Below, piece by piece: positions 51,849-62,244 of a stretch of 64,000 nt of DNA. This stretch comes from Bacillota bacterium (lineage in GTDB: Bacteria > Bacillota > Bacilli > Paenibacillales > NBRC-103111). The notes beneath the pieces are model-generated. The model ran no database searches, was not told the origin of the DNA, and was given only the letters and a program-made list of their open reading frames with translations. Positions within the stretch are counted from its first letter, which is position 1. Every line of letters begins with the position of its first letter. The stretch is taken from positions 1 through 64,000 of the forward strand of contig JAEWMH010000191.1 of assembly GCA_023393235.1 (NCBI GenBank), read 5' to 3'. Made by a program: the position numbers and the translations under genes.

Positions 51849-53645
51849 CTATGATTCCGGCTGTAGCCGGGTGAGGAGCCGGTCAATCAGGGCCGCCGCC
51901 TCTGCCCGGGTGGTGGGCCGGAGAGGCTCCAGCTGTCCGCCGGTTCCTTGCACCACACCCAGCTCCGTAAGACGGCCAATGCTTTCTTGGGCATAAGGCG
52001 CCACCTGCGTATGGTCGGAGAAGCTGTCCAGCGTTGTTGGCGAAGATGCCGGACGGACTCCGGCAGCGCGGATAACACGGTCCGCCAGCACCATCATATC
52101 CTGCCGGGTGACGGCTGCTTCCGGATGGAAATTTTGGCCGTCCCCTCCTGCAATGCCCAGGCTTTGGGCTGCAGCCACCGCTTCGTAATAGTACGCTTCA
52201 GCGGGGACATCCCGAAAGGTTTTGTCCGGTTGTTCTCCCGCTGCCGGCTCGAAGGCCCTCATCAAGAGCAGCACATAATCCGCGCGGGTAACGGGTCGGT
52301 CCGGTGCAAACTCCCGCTCCGATACTCCTTGTATGACTCCGCGGGCAGCCAAGGCCGCAACCGGACTTTTCGCCCAATGTGCATTCTCCATATCCGCGTA
52401 GAATCGCGGTGTGTACGCGGCTGCAAAAGTGCCAAAGCTTGAGGTGCGGAAGATGATGGAGCCGGTTTGGGGAACATATCTGCTGTCAATAACCGGCTTT
52501 ACCATGTCCTTCTTTTGCATCAAGGACCAGACAACCAGAGCTTCCGGATTGGTATATTCTGCTTGGTTAGGGCTATATGGCAGCTCTACAGTTATTCCGT
52601 TTCTGGCGGAGATAGCGTGCACAGGCTGACCATCGCGCTTCAGCAAAATGTCCACGATGGGTTTGTTCCGCACCGCCTCCAGCTGGCTGGACGTTGTGAT
52701 AGCTTGCGGCGCAATGGAAAGGCGGTTGACTGACAAGGAAATTTTGCTCAAGGAAAATTTGCTGGTTTCCTCAGGAGTGCTGCCTGTCAGCTCACCGGCA
52801 GGAATCCTTACCTTGGCAAAGGCGGTATGGAGCTCCACGCGAGTATCCGCCGGCCAACTGGCCAATACTTGAGCCGGCAGAAGAGCTTCAATCCCTGAGG
52901 CGCCCTCCGGCATAATAGGTTCCAAGCGGATGGACCGGGCATTGAGGGCTTTGGCTTGCTCCAGTGCCTCCGCAGGAATCACGGCTTGAGCCAGTCCGCT
53001 TGCCTCAGGCTTCTCCGGATTAAAGCTCAACACGGCTGTGCCGTCCGGAAGCTGATGGAGCGAAGCTGTTGGAGCCGGTTCCCCGGTTTCAGGCGCTGGT
53101 GCCGATTCCTCCGGCTCCTCCCCTTCCTGCTCTTCTTGGCCGACGGATCGCTCTACCACCTGGAACACCGCTTCCGCGCGGTGCGTGCCGGAGCCGGCCA
53201 GGATGGTATAGGTGCCATTAGGCGCATCGGCAGGAAGTGTCAGCGGAACCCCGGCGGTAAAACGGTCTTGCGGCATCACATCTGTCCAAAGGACCGTTAG
53301 GTTGGGGCGGAGAATTTGAACGACAATCCGGGAGAGGCTTGTGTTGCCCCGGATGGTCACTGCCTCACCCGGGTACCGGGAGCCCGGTGATTCCAGGGTG
53401 ACGGCTTGGGCTGCAGCTGCTTCCGGGATGTCAGTTGAAATTAGTGAAGTGGAAGCCGCATCTGTTACGTTTGAGGGATCAAGTGGAGCTGAAACCGTAG
53501 TTGGGATGCTTGAAACATCCAGTTGAGCCAAAGTCGTATCCGGGAAGTATAAAGCCTGCATATAGGCAGAACCCGTTGCAGAAACGGGGACGGCTGAAGT
53601 CAACACGGCTGCAAATGCCACAGCCCCGATAAGAAATCCGCGCAC
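51849..53645 (-). CDS. Secreted protein with three SLH domains
   Basis: The 598-residue product has a signal peptide (cleavage after VSA, near residue 23), an Ig-like domain at about 80-165, an acidic Pro/Glu linker, a region of about 200 residues ending in SSFGTFAAAY that is typical of SLH-bearing surface proteins, and three SLH modules at about 412-470, 475-530 and 535-595. It would be bound to the wall by the SLH modules. Its place in the glycan operon suggests it holds substrate or the beta-helix enzyme near the cell. Start is GTG with GGGAGGGG 6 bases ahead. Confidence 0.88.
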   Translation of the reverse strand: MRGFLIGAVAFAAVLTSAVPVSATGSAYMQALYFPDTTLAQLDVSSIPTTVSAPLDPSNVTDAASTSLISTDIPEAAAAQAVTLESPGSRYPGEAVTIRGNTSLSRIVVQILRPNLTVLWTDVMPQDRFTAGVPLTLPADAPNGTYTILAGSGTHRAEAVFQVVERSVGQEEQEGEEPEESAPAPETGEPAPTASLHQLPDGTAVLSFNPEKPEASGLAQAVIPAEALEQAKALNARSIRLEPIMPEGASGIEALLPAQVLASWPADTRVELHTAFAKVRIPAGELTGSTPEETSKFSLSKISLSVNRLSIAPQAITTSSQLEAVRNKPIVDILLKRDGQPVHAISARNGITVELPYSPNQAEYTNPEALVVWSLMQKKDMVKPVIDSRYVPQTGSIIFRTSSFGTFAAAYTPRFYADMENAHWAKSPVAALAARGVIQGVSEREFAPDRPVTRADYVLLLMRAFEPAAGEQPDKTFRDVPAEAYYYEAVAAAQSLGIAGGDGQNFHPEAAVTRQDMMVLADRVIRAAGVRPASSPTTLDSFSDHTQVAPYAQESIGRLTELGVVQGTGGQLEPLRPTTRAEAAALIDRLLTRLQPES

Positions 53646-53688
53646 TTTTTCCCCTCCCCTCTAGTGTGGTGTTAGCAAAGTCCAGATC

Positions 53689-53876
53689 CGCTAACGGAAC
53701 TTACAAGCGCTTAGAGGCCCGAAATACACCAATCAGATTTCTTACGGAACTGAGAGGCCCTTAGCGCACCAAAAGTCGGCATTCAAGAGCAAATTTGTGG
53801 TTTAAGAGCCTCTCAGTTCCGTTACTCATCGCAACAGGTCGTTTTCAGCCTCTAAGCGCCATATAGTACGTTACAG
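53689..53876. repeat. Four-unit palindromic repeat element, copy B
   Basis: Units lie at 53689-53718 (CGCTAACGGAACTT...) and 53741-53767 (CTTACGGAACTGAGAGGC...) in forward order, and at 53800-53825 and 53846-53876 inverted. The inner pair matches almost perfectly over TACGGAACTGAGAGGC; the outer pair matches over GCGCTTAGAGGC. Size and design equal those of copy A at 18648. The remaining gene-free bases to 54043 show no other signal. Confidence 0.78.
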
Positions 53877-54043
53877 CTCTGCATCAATGTCTACATCACC
53901 TGTTCCGTCATTATTCTCCCCACAAATTTCCGCATACTGTTCCGTTACAGCTTCCCACCACTTCCTCATACTCCTTCTTGCCTTCATGGCGCTGAAATTA
54001 CAGAAGTATGCTCCATTTCTCACCAGTGCCCCAGCCCATTCGC

Positions 54044-57000
54044 CTACTCCAGCACCACCTTGGGAGATAACGGTACAGGCATACCCGTGCCGCCGCCACT
54101 GTTCAGCCGGTCCAGCATCAATACATGGACCGTGTACGCGCTGTTGCCGGGATCAGCTACATCGAAGTGGCCTGTTAGCTCTTCGCCTCCGTCAAATAAC
54201 TGGCTGGAGGCCACGTAGCTGACCGGCGTTGTGCCCCTCATCAGCTGGAACACCACCACCGCGTTGCCCGCAGGAGCAGGTACTCCGTCTTCACGGTGGA
54301 TACGTACCGTTGCAGACAGCCCGGAGGCCCGCTGGAGTCCGCCCACCGCTTCCAGAAGGAAGGGATACGGCGCTTCCACCACCCGGACGGTACGGACAAC
54401 AGCAACCGCCTGATTGCCCGCCTGATCTCGGACATTGTACTCCAGCACGTATTCCCCGGGGACCGAGGTATTCACACTGCCGGTGACCACCACAGCAGGG
54501 GTTAAATCACCGTCGGTTTCGTCAACGGCGCTAAATCCGGGCTCGACAAAAGCTGTCCCCTGCACCAGCTCCATTTCCGCTGCGCCCAACAGAGTAATCA
54601 CCGGCGGAACGTTGTCTCCCGGAGGTTGCCCACCAGCCGGAGAAAGCACCAGCTCACCGAACTGGGCGGGATTCTTGCCCGTGCCGATGCCGCTCATATA
54701 TTCCAGCCAGCCGTGCCGCCCTGGCCCGTCATCATCATTCACCAGGAAGGAAAAACCTACCAACGTTTCCGGTATGGCAACCCCCGCAGGCAGCAGCTCC
54801 GACCAGGGCACTGCCACCTCATAAACCGTTGTCCGCTCCGCTTCATTACGAACAATGGAGGCCTGGGCTGCCGCCAGGGCACCAACCGGCTTGCCGGCAA
54901 CTCCCGACCACCGCCACTTCACCGTATCCCCGGCATCCGAACGGGCGAACAACAGCTCCGTGTACCCGGCGCTGCCCGGTCCAGCCAGCCGACCGTGGTC
55001 GATCATAAACTGGATGCTGTCCCCCATCCAGGCAGCGCCGTCGGAGCTGGCCTGACGGTGGACATTGTCCTTCACTACAGCAGCCAGGTAAAGATTATCC
55101 TGGTCCCATTGGGTGTACCCCACGGCGCTCAGATCATCTGCACCGCCCCAAGGCACCGTGCCGCCGCTGACATTCTTGTATTGGGCAGCCTCCGCCAGCC
55201 GGAAGGGCATAGCTCCCGCCCATTCCCCGCCAACCACACCATCCGGCACGATCAATGACGCCGCACGTTTCGCCGCCAGGAAATTCACGGGCTGGACCAC
55301 AGATTGCCGGACCCCGGTATCCAGGTTTACCACCACCTCCAGCTCTACCCGGCGGGTATCCGGGGGAAGGGGCACCGGCAGCAGCAGCTTCGCCGCCGCC
55401 CCCGGTGCCAGACTGGCCAAAGGAACCGCCGCTCCCGGCTGGGGCCACTCAGCCGTTGGCCCCAAACCCACCGTCCCGCTGATGGGGACGGTGCTCCGGT
55501 TCTCCAGCTCCACCTCCACCGCCCATTGCTGCCAGTTTCCCGGCTGCACCAGCTTCGGAACAATGGATTTGATATTGGCCAGCTTATCCAGATCCACTTG
55601 CGTGGAGATGGTCGTGTTGAATTGCCGCACCGGCTCCTTGCCCAGCGAACGGAAGATATTTTGCCCCAGCTCCAGACGGGTCAGCGTGCTTTGGTCCAAG
55701 GCAATGCCGAAATACGGAGTCGTATCCACCGTATTGCCGGAAATCACCAGATCCCCCTTCATACTGCGCAGCACCGTAATGGCGCCGTAGTGGTACGTGG
55801 AACTGCCCTGATTGGTCCGGGTCAGCGTGTTGTTCTGAATCCGCACCTTCTCCGCATGGAAGGCTTCACTGGTATAGTACACGGCGATACCTGCCAGTTG
55901 GGTGTCCGTAATGGTATTCCCTGTTACCTCAATCTGGTTGCCGCTGGCAATACTGACGCCGGACTGGTCACGAGAGCCAGCCAGCTGATTACCGGCAATC
56001 CGGATATATTGGGGCTCCCGGCCGATGGTCCCCAGCTTGTTGACCAGCACCGCCGAATCCCGGGAGTTCTGCACCGTATTATTCTCCACGAACACCTGAC
56101 GGCTGGCCAGAATCTCCACACCACCAGTCCCCGCATTGGTCACCGTGCTGTTCTTGACTGACACTCGGGTGGAGGTGTCCACCAGAATACCGGGACCGCC
56201 GGAATTGGCCGCGGTGACATGATCTACAGCCACACCCGTGCTGCCGGTCAGATCCAGGAGCGCCCGGTTATGACGTTGGTACGGCTGCTCCGCCAGCTCC
56301 AGCTTCAAGCCCTGTACAGAAGCCCCAGTTACTCCGGCAAGCCGCAAGCCCTGATGCTCGGCAGAGGTAAAACGCAACACACTGCCGTCCCCGTCACCGC
56401 GGATCCGCAGATTGCTCTTCCCTTTTACAGCCAGATGATGTCCGATGGCCGTAAAGGCCAGCTTATCCTGACCCGTCTGCGGGCTCAGCTTGTAAACCCC
56501 GGCAGGCACATACAGGCTGCCGCCCTGTGCTGGCACCGCATCCAACGCGGCCTGGAAGGCGTGAGTATCATCCGAAGCCCCGTCACCCTTGGCGCCGAAG
56601 GTCCTCACATTGATCTCTTGGCCGCTTCCTGCCGGCAATACGGCCGGAGCTTCCGCCCATCCGGTTTCACTGGCGGCATTTCCAAGAGTCTGATAAAGAT
56701 CCACATATTCCGCCTGATCCGTCACCACGTCAAAGCCGGTCCGCACTGGCACCGTAGGCTGAGAGACCCGGTTGCCCGAATAGGTGAGTGTTCCCTTCAA
56801 CGTTCCACCGAAGAGAACGCTATTGGCGTTCCCGAGGAAGGAATTGCCCGTCATTTCCAAACCGTCGATCACAGCATTGCCGTTGATTTTCACAGCACTC
56901 TCAAGAGAGCCTTCAATCCGGTTATTACGGACGGATAGATTTTTCCCCTGCAGAGCCGAGCTCCACGCACTGAAAAAGATACCGTTGCCCGGATTGCCGT

Positions 57001-59506
57001 ATATCTTATTATTTTCAATGTTCACCCGTGTGGCGTTGTTGTTGAGCGCCACAGAGCCCTTATACACGCCGCTGTTGCGGTTGTTGTTATCGGCCCGGTT
57101 GTTCTGGTCGGAGCGGAGAATGGTATTCCCCTTGATGGAGACATCCTGAACCGATATCCCGGATTCCCCGGCCTGCCCAAGGGAGTTGGTAAAAATCCCG
57201 GACAGAAGCGAGCTTTCGATCCAGTTGTTCTCCAGCTTATGACCGATGCCGCCGGCGCTGATGCCCCGGCCCCAGGGTGTTTTGATAATGGTATTGTACA
57301 AGGCGTAGTTGTTCTGGGAGACCGGCCAATTGTTGGTCCCGGGTGCGTCGGACACAAATCCCACCGCATCGTCATTGCTGTTCTCCACCCAGTTGTAGGC
57401 AGCCACCACATCCACCGTATTGGCAAAATGGATGCTGTCTGCTCCCGTATTGCGGACAACGTTACCTACAGCCCAAACGTTCCGCGTATTCTGCCAGAAC
57501 ACCATGCCGATGCCGCCTTGGTCCACATTCAGGTTCACGGCTTGGATATTTTGTCCGGACAGGCCCAGATTGTACGGTCCGTTGATGGAGCGCATATCCA
57601 TACGCGGCGTCCAAGAGGTGCTGAAGCCCCGCAGGGAGTAGTTGGTGCCGTCCAGCCGCCAGCCGTAGGGGCGTCCGCTCATATAAGCCCCGCCGGAGTT
57701 GCTGTAGGTTTGCCCGTTGGGTACGGATGAGATGCCGGGATTCCGGAAAACGATAACTGTTGATTCCCCGTCTCCGACAAAATGGATATTGTTCAAGGCT
57801 CTTGCCCCGGTTCTGTCCCAGAAGCGGCGGCTTTCCGGTGTGGTGCCGTTGGTGGGTGTAGGAGCGAAGAAGTATTTGCCTGCAGGCATATAAACCACGC
57901 CGCCGCCCTGTGCATTCAATGCATCGATGGCCAGATCAAAAGCGGCTTTGTCGTCGGTAACCCCGTCTCCAGCAGCCCCGTAATCCCGGACATTGGCCAC
58001 TTTCATGGAGGCGTAATCAATGCGGGGCATGGCTTCCAGACCGGGACGGTTATAGAAACTGTCCGGCAGATTGGTGACACCGCTGGGCACCTGAGGCAGC
58101 ATCGTATACGTGAAGGAGGCAGCCTGACTTGGAGTCCAGCCCTGCTTTTTGGCATAGGCCCGTATGGTAGCACCGCTGTTCAACCCAAACGGGCCACTAT
58201 ACAAGGTCCCTCCAAGCACCGGATCGCTTCCGTCCAATGTGTAGTAGATTTCGGCTCCAACGGTTTGCGTCGATAACTGAATCTGTGTACCGGCAGCCAC
58301 TGCGCCGGAGGGCGGCTGGGCTGTAACCGGAGAAACTACCGGCTGCTGTCCTGTTTTCACCACCAGCTCAGGCCTGTTACCCGCAGCACGGGTGGAGAAG
58401 AACTTGGCATTCAGGTCCACAGCGCTGTTATCTGTCATCCGGAACGAAACAGAGCCTTCGCCAGCTGTCAGCCGATTGTTTACAAATGACGTCACATCAT
58501 ACTCATACCAGCCAATGCTGCGGATAGTTTGTGTGCCCAGCGGGGTTCCCGCTTCCGCCGGGGCGTTATTCCACGTAAGGGTGGTCTCCTGCCAGGCTGA
58601 ACCCGACAGCCCGCTGACCGTTACCGGCACATCCTTGGTCAGCTCCTCCTTCCCGTATACCCGGAGGGTGACACTGTTCAACGAAGCTCCGGCGAAGGCG
58701 GACAAATCAAACTTTAGATACCCGTGCCGGGTATTCACCAGATCAGGAGAACCGTTCAGAATCCGGGCTTTGACCCAAAATTCCGTTCCGGCGGCCGGAT
58801 CGGGGCTGGCGGCAGGGACCTTCATCATTTGGTTGGTCGCCGCATGGTTCACTCCACCGCTGCTGCCTCCCCGGGTATTGACGGACTCTGTGGCAGGCAG
58901 GGTTATCTCCTGCTCCACCACAACAGGCTGAGGCGTAAACTGCACCGTCGGATTCCAGAAGGTGTGATCGTTATTCAAATTGCCGTTTCGGTTGATTTCG
59001 AATGTGATGGTGTCCCCTGCCTCTACAGCAATGCCGCTGACCCCGCTAGGTACCAACGGTGTGCTGCCAGGAACTAACGTGCTCCATAAGGCCGTGCCGT
59101 TCTGTTTAATGGAAGCGTTTACGCCATCTCCGTTATTATCCCCCTTCCGGACCTCTCCGGTGATGTCCACAGTGCCTTTAGCAGGGGAGGTCCAGGTGCG
59201 GACAGCATCGCCATTATTGGCGGGATGCATCTCTCCTCCCTTTACCCAGGGATAGATGGGAGAAGACCCCGACTGCTGCCAGCGTTTGTTGGCGGTGTCG
59301 TAGTGCGGCAGATCATTATACACCCCTCCGGCCAACCGCTGGTAGCTCCATTGGCTCTGCCCCTGCACCTCGCTGAAGCCGGCCGAAGCCGAATAGACCG
59401 TACTGGCGGAACCCGGCTCTTCAGCCAAAACACCTGCAGGCAGAATAGCTGTCAGAATCAGACAGCCGGATAACATCAGACTTAATCTCCGTTTCAAATC
59501 GTTCAT
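54044..59506 (-). CDS. Giant secreted modular beta-helix protein (1820 residues)
   Basis: The product has a signal peptide (cleavage near VLAEE, residue 29), a beta-sandwich region, a DNRLRE-type domain at about 198-385, a chitobiase-C-like domain at about 390-475 (AEIYYTLDGSDP), a pectate-lyase-3-type beta-helix from about 500 (VRDYGAAGDGVTDDKAAF), a second one from about 965 (VRTFGAKGDGASDDTHAF), a CBM9-like domain at about 1420-1625, an Ig-like DUF5011 domain at about 1630-1705 (PPVITLLGAAEMEL) and a C-terminal region of about 110 residues. Two catalytic-type beta-helices in one chain suggest two cuts of one polymer. It has no SLH domain of its own. GGGAGAG lies 8 bases before the ATG. Confidence 0.85.
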   Translation of the reverse strand: MNDLKRRLSLMLSGCLILTAILPAGVLAEEPGSASTVYSASAGFSEVQGQSQWSYQRLAGGVYNDLPHYDTANKRWQQSGSSPIYPWVKGGEMHPANNGDAVRTWTSPAKGTVDITGEVRKGDNNGDGVNASIKQNGTALWSTLVPGSTPLVPSGVSGIAVEAGDTITFEINRNGNLNNDHTFWNPTVQFTPQPVVVEQEITLPATESVNTRGGSSGGVNHAATNQMMKVPAASPDPAAGTEFWVKARILNGSPDLVNTRHGYLKFDLSAFAGASLNSVTLRVYGKEELTKDVPVTVSGLSGSAWQETTLTWNNAPAEAGTPLGTQTIRSIGWYEYDVTSFVNNRLTAGEGSVSFRMTDNSAVDLNAKFFSTRAAGNRPELVVKTGQQPVVSPVTAQPPSGAVAAGTQIQLSTQTVGAEIYYTLDGSDPVLGGTLYSGPFGLNSGATIRAYAKKQGWTPSQAASFTYTMLPQVPSGVTNLPDSFYNRPGLEAMPRIDYASMKVANVRDYGAAGDGVTDDKAAFDLAIDALNAQGGGVVYMPAGKYFFAPTPTNGTTPESRRFWDRTGARALNNIHFVGDGESTVIVFRNPGISSVPNGQTYSNSGGAYMSGRPYGWRLDGTNYSLRGFSTSWTPRMDMRSINGPYNLGLSGQNIQAVNLNVDQGGIGMVFWQNTRNVWAVGNVVRNTGADSIHFANTVDVVAAYNWVENSNDDAVGFVSDAPGTNNWPVSQNNYALYNTIIKTPWGRGISAGGIGHKLENNWIESSLLSGIFTNSLGQAGESGISVQDVSIKGNTILRSDQNNRADNNNRNSGVYKGSVALNNNATRVNIENNKIYGNPGNGIFFSAWSSALQGKNLSVRNNRIEGSLESAVKINGNAVIDGLEMTGNSFLGNANSVLFGGTLKGTLTYSGNRVSQPTVPVRTGFDVVTDQAEYVDLYQTLGNAASETGWAEAPAVLPAGSGQEINVRTFGAKGDGASDDTHAFQAALDAVPAQGGSLYVPAGVYKLSPQTGQDKLAFTAIGHHLAVKGKSNLRIRGDGDGSVLRFTSAEHQGLRLAGVTGASVQGLKLELAEQPYQRHNRALLDLTGSTGVAVDHVTAANSGGPGILVDTSTRVSVKNSTVTNAGTGGVEILASRQVFVENNTVQNSRDSAVLVNKLGTIGREPQYIRIAGNQLAGSRDQSGVSIASGNQIEVTGNTITDTQLAGIAVYYTSEAFHAEKVRIQNNTLTRTNQGSSTYHYGAITVLRSMKGDLVISGNTVDTTPYFGIALDQSTLTRLELGQNIFRSLGKEPVRQFNTTISTQVDLDKLANIKSIVPKLVQPGNWQQWAVEVELENRSTVPISGTVGLGPTAEWPQPGAAVPLASLAPGAAAKLLLPVPLPPDTRRVELEVVVNLDTGVRQSVVQPVNFLAAKRAASLIVPDGVVGGEWAGAMPFRLAEAAQYKNVSGGTVPWGGADDLSAVGYTQWDQDNLYLAAVVKDNVHRQASSDGAAWMGDSIQFMIDHGRLAGPGSAGYTELLFARSDAGDTVKWRWSGVAGKPVGALAAAQASIVRNEAERTTVYEVAVPWSELLPAGVAIPETLVGFSFLVNDDDGPGRHGWLEYMSGIGTGKNPAQFGELVLSPAGGQPPGDNVPPVITLLGAAEMELVQGTAFVEPGFSAVDETDGDLTPAVVVTGSVNTSVPGEYVLEYNVRDQAGNQAVAVVRTVRVVEAPYPFLLEAVGGLQRASGLSATVRIHREDGVPAPAGNAVVVFQLMRGTTPVSYVASSQLFDGGEELTGHFDVADPGNSAYTVHVLMLDRLNSGGGTGMPVPLSPKVVLE

Positions 59507-59575
59507 GTTCCACTCTCCCTATTCATATTGAAAGGTTCTGAGTAATGCCATGGTGTGATTTGATGCCGCAAGCGA

Positions 59576-59609
59576 GCCGGCTTTTGCGGTATATGCGCAA
59601 TAAGCCGGC
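59576..59609. other. Stable hairpin between binding-protein and beta-helix genes
   Basis: GCCGGCTTTTGCG pairs with CGCAATAAGCCGGC. No T-run follows on the minus strand. Such hairpins behind a binding-protein gene often protect its mRNA and keep its level above the genes downstream. Confidence 0.6.
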
Positions 59610-59639
59610 AGCTTGTAATGCGGGAACGGATGGGAAACG

Positions 59640-61310
59640 TCAGTCGAATTTCATTTTGTACAGCTCATCCATAAAGATCCAGCTGCTCTTGTTTTCCTTG
59701 TACCAGTTTTTGTACCAGTCCTCCAGCTTTTTGCCGCCTGCCTTATCCCAGGCATCCTTAACATCCTTCACACCTTGATCTACCGTGTAGGAATTGCCGC
59801 TGACCACGGATTTGGCCATAATATCGTTCATGTTGTTCCAGCCGTCGTTGAAGATAGTGTTCAAGTCCTTGTCCAGGGAAGGACGGAACTTGGAATGGGT
59901 GAAGCCGGGATGCGGACGGGCAGGATCAAGATACAGTTTATCCATCTCCTTGGCAATCTTGATCCATTCCTGATCCACAGCGTTCGTGGATTGCGGCGAT
60001 CTTCCGCCAATGGTGCATTGCTGCAGGTTATAGGTCGGCATGAACATCTTATAGTCGTTGATGTAGCCCATTTCGGTTTTGTTCTTGGCGGCATCGATAG
60101 GCTGCGGGCAGCCGGTGGCGTCCTTCTTATAGTTCACATTCTCAATGCCGTTGGTGAACACCTCTACAGTCGAGGGTTTTACCATAAAGTCCACATACTG
60201 CATAACGGCCTGCGGGTCCTTGGCTTTGGCATTCACAGAGGCGGTCAGAGCCAGCGGCGGGTTAAAATCAGGTCCGAATTGCCCGTATTGGGATTTCGGG
60301 AAGGCCATGGGCACGATCACTGCATCGGGGGTGCTTTTCTTCAGGGTATCGAAGTTTTTGCTGACAACGCTGGTATACGCCAGGTAAATCCCCAGCTTGC
60401 CGTTGGCAAAGTCCTGTTCCGCCTTCTGCCCGTTTTTGTCGGACAGGAAGTCCTTATCCACGATGCCGTTATCGAAGAGCTTCTTCTTAAATTCGTAGGC
60501 CGGCTTAATCCGGTCAAACTGACGGATCAGCTCCCCGTTCTCCACGATGAACATTTCGTTTTGGAACATGGCGTCCACATAATACGAAGCAAACTGGCTC
60601 AGGTTGATGCCGAAGGTATCCTTTTTGCCGTTGCCGTCCGGATCCTTATTGGCGAAGGCATCCGCCACCTGGTACAGCTCCTCCACGGTTTCCGGGATCT
60701 TCAGGTTCAGCTTATCCAGCCAATCCTTGCGGATGACCATGGTGCCCAGCACCTCGGGTTTGGTCACCTTGGCGAATTCATACATCTTTCCGTCGGGTTT
60801 GGTGGCCAGCTTTTTGATCGCCGGGAATTTCTCCAGGATTTTCTTGTACTCGGTGCTGTGTTTATCGATCAGGTCATTGATGGGCAGCAGCTGCTTCTGG
60901 GACCACAGGGTATTGATGAAGGCGTTGTCGAATTCCAGTACCAGATCAGGCGCTTCGCCGGAGGCAAAGAGAATGCTGTACTTCTGCTGGGATTCGTTCC
61001 GGGGAATGGTAACGAACTTCACATCCGCAGGGCCGTTCTGGTTGATCCACTTGGTCCAGCGGTTGTCTGTGTAGCTGCCCTCTTCCTTCGGGACCTGGCC
61101 CCGGTCATAGATAGCCACGGAGATGCTGCCGCGTTTAGCCGGAGCTGTCGAGGCCTGGGTAGTGGCAGCGGCTGTGCCGGAGGCAGCCGGCTTATCGGTT
61201 TCCTTGGCTGTTTCCTCTTTGGCACTGGAGCAGGCAGCCAGCACTGTAACCAGTGACAAGGCGGCCGTTACCGAAAGCACAGTTCCTTTTTTCATACGCC
61301 GTTTGGACAT
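59640..61310 (-). CDS. Extracellular sugar-binding lipoprotein of an Lpl-type ABC transporter
   Basis: The 556-residue product has a lipoprotein signal (VLAAC near residue 27), a Thr/Ala-rich linker and a large family-1-like binding protein with NKDPDGNGKKDTFGI, a calcium-loop-like motif typical of LplA-type proteins. It would capture oligosaccharides outside the membrane and pass them to the two permeases encoded upstream. GGAGGGG lies 6 bases before the ATG. No ATPase gene is present, as is usual; a shared MsmX-type ATPase is assumed. Confidence 0.9.
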   Translation of the reverse strand: MSKRRMKKGTVLSVTAALSLVTVLAACSSAKEETAKETDKPAASGTAAATTQASTAPAKRGSISVAIYDRGQVPKEEGSYTDNRWTKWINQNGPADVKFVTIPRNESQQKYSILFASGEAPDLVLEFDNAFINTLWSQKQLLPINDLIDKHSTEYKKILEKFPAIKKLATKPDGKMYEFAKVTKPEVLGTMVIRKDWLDKLNLKIPETVEELYQVADAFANKDPDGNGKKDTFGINLSQFASYYVDAMFQNEMFIVENGELIRQFDRIKPAYEFKKKLFDNGIVDKDFLSDKNGQKAEQDFANGKLGIYLAYTSVVSKNFDTLKKSTPDAVIVPMAFPKSQYGQFGPDFNPPLALTASVNAKAKDPQAVMQYVDFMVKPSTVEVFTNGIENVNYKKDATGCPQPIDAAKNKTEMGYINDYKMFMPTYNLQQCTIGGRSPQSTNAVDQEWIKIAKEMDKLYLDPARPHPGFTHSKFRPSLDKDLNTIFNDGWNNMNDIMAKSVVSGNSYTVDQGVKDVKDAWDKAGGKKLEDWYKNWYKENKSSWIFMDELYKMKFD

Positions 61311-61354
61311 TGCAACCCCTCCATAATGTGTGTTTTATAGATACCCTTGCGGGT

Positions 61355-62230
61355 TTACCCCTTGATGGAGCCGATCAGCACACCTTTCACAAAATACTTC
61401 TGCAGGAACGGATAGATAATGAGCATAGGCAGCACCATGACGATAATGCCTGCCGACTTGATCGCCTCCGGCGTCAGGTTCCGGAAGGCGTCCGGATCCA
61501 GCTGGGCCAGCTCCGACATGAGGGATTGGCTGCGGATCATATTTTGCACCAGCACGGACAGGTTAAACTTGGAGGAATCGTTAATGTAGATCAGGACATT
61601 GAAGAAGGCATTCCAATGGCCCACTCCATAAAACAGTGCAATGGTGGCGATCACCGGCAGGGACAAGGGCAGCACCATCTGGATAATCAGCCGCCATTCT
61701 CCGCAGCCGTCGATCCGGGCCGCATCCTCCAGCTCCTCGGGAATATTCTCGAAGAAGGTCCGGACAATGAGCAGATTATACGCACTGATCAGTCCGGGCA
61801 GCCACAAGGACCCGTAGGTGTTCACCAGCCCCAGCGATTTGATCAGCAGGTAGTTGGGAATCAGCCCCGCCGTAAACAGCATGGTAAACACAATCGCCAG
61901 AGTGAAAAACCGTCTTGCATAAAAATATTGCTTGGACAAAGGGTATGCTGTCAAGACAGTAAACACCATATTAAGCGCGGTGCCCACCAGCGTGATCAGC
62001 ACACTGTTGCGGAAGGCGCCCAGCACATCGGTGCCGGAGACCAGCTTGCGGTACGCTTCTGCCGTAAATTCTACCGGCCACAGCCCCACCTGGCCCATCG
62101 TAATGGACTCGGCGCTGCTCAGGGACAGCGATATGATGTGGAGAATGGGCAGGATGCAGCTTAGGGAAGCCAGCGACAGAATTAGATAGTTAATGGCATA
62201 AAATATTTTTTCTCCAGCGGAAATTCTCAT
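61355..62230 (-). CDS. ABC-transporter permease, LplC/YtcP type
   Basis: The 291-residue product has six membrane segments and the EAA-type loop PEELEDAARIDGCGEWRLI that contacts the ATPase. The end FVKGVLIGSIKG is the typical terminus of this subfamily. ATG 62230 is chosen with GGAGGG about 9 bases ahead; the frame is open to 62251. It starts 14 bases after the LplB-type gene. Confidence 0.92.
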   Translation of the reverse strand: MRISAGEKIFYAINYLILSLASLSCILPILHIISLSLSSAESITMGQVGLWPVEFTAEAYRKLVSGTDVLGAFRNSVLITLVGTALNMVFTVLTAYPLSKQYFYARRFFTLAIVFTMLFTAGLIPNYLLIKSLGLVNTYGSLWLPGLISAYNLLIVRTFFENIPEELEDAARIDGCGEWRLIIQMVLPLSLPVIATIALFYGVGHWNAFFNVLIYINDSSKFNLSVLVQNMIRSQSLMSELAQLDPDAFRNLTPEAIKSAGIIVMVLPMLIIYPFLQKYFVKGVLIGSIKG

Positions 62231-62244
62231 CCCTCTTCTCCCTC

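Noticed and set aside
53702..53716. cre-like sequence ACAAGCGCTTAG in the SLH/beta-helix gap
   Set aside because: It misses three of 14 consensus positions and is part of the palindromic repeat unit, so the resemblance is probably chance.
59775..61256. A 493-codon open frame on the plus strand opposite the binding-protein gene
   Set aside because: The opposite strand encodes a clear lipoprotein with ribosome binding site and family motifs. The plus-strand frame has no ribosome binding site and matches no family; it is a by-product of codon bias.
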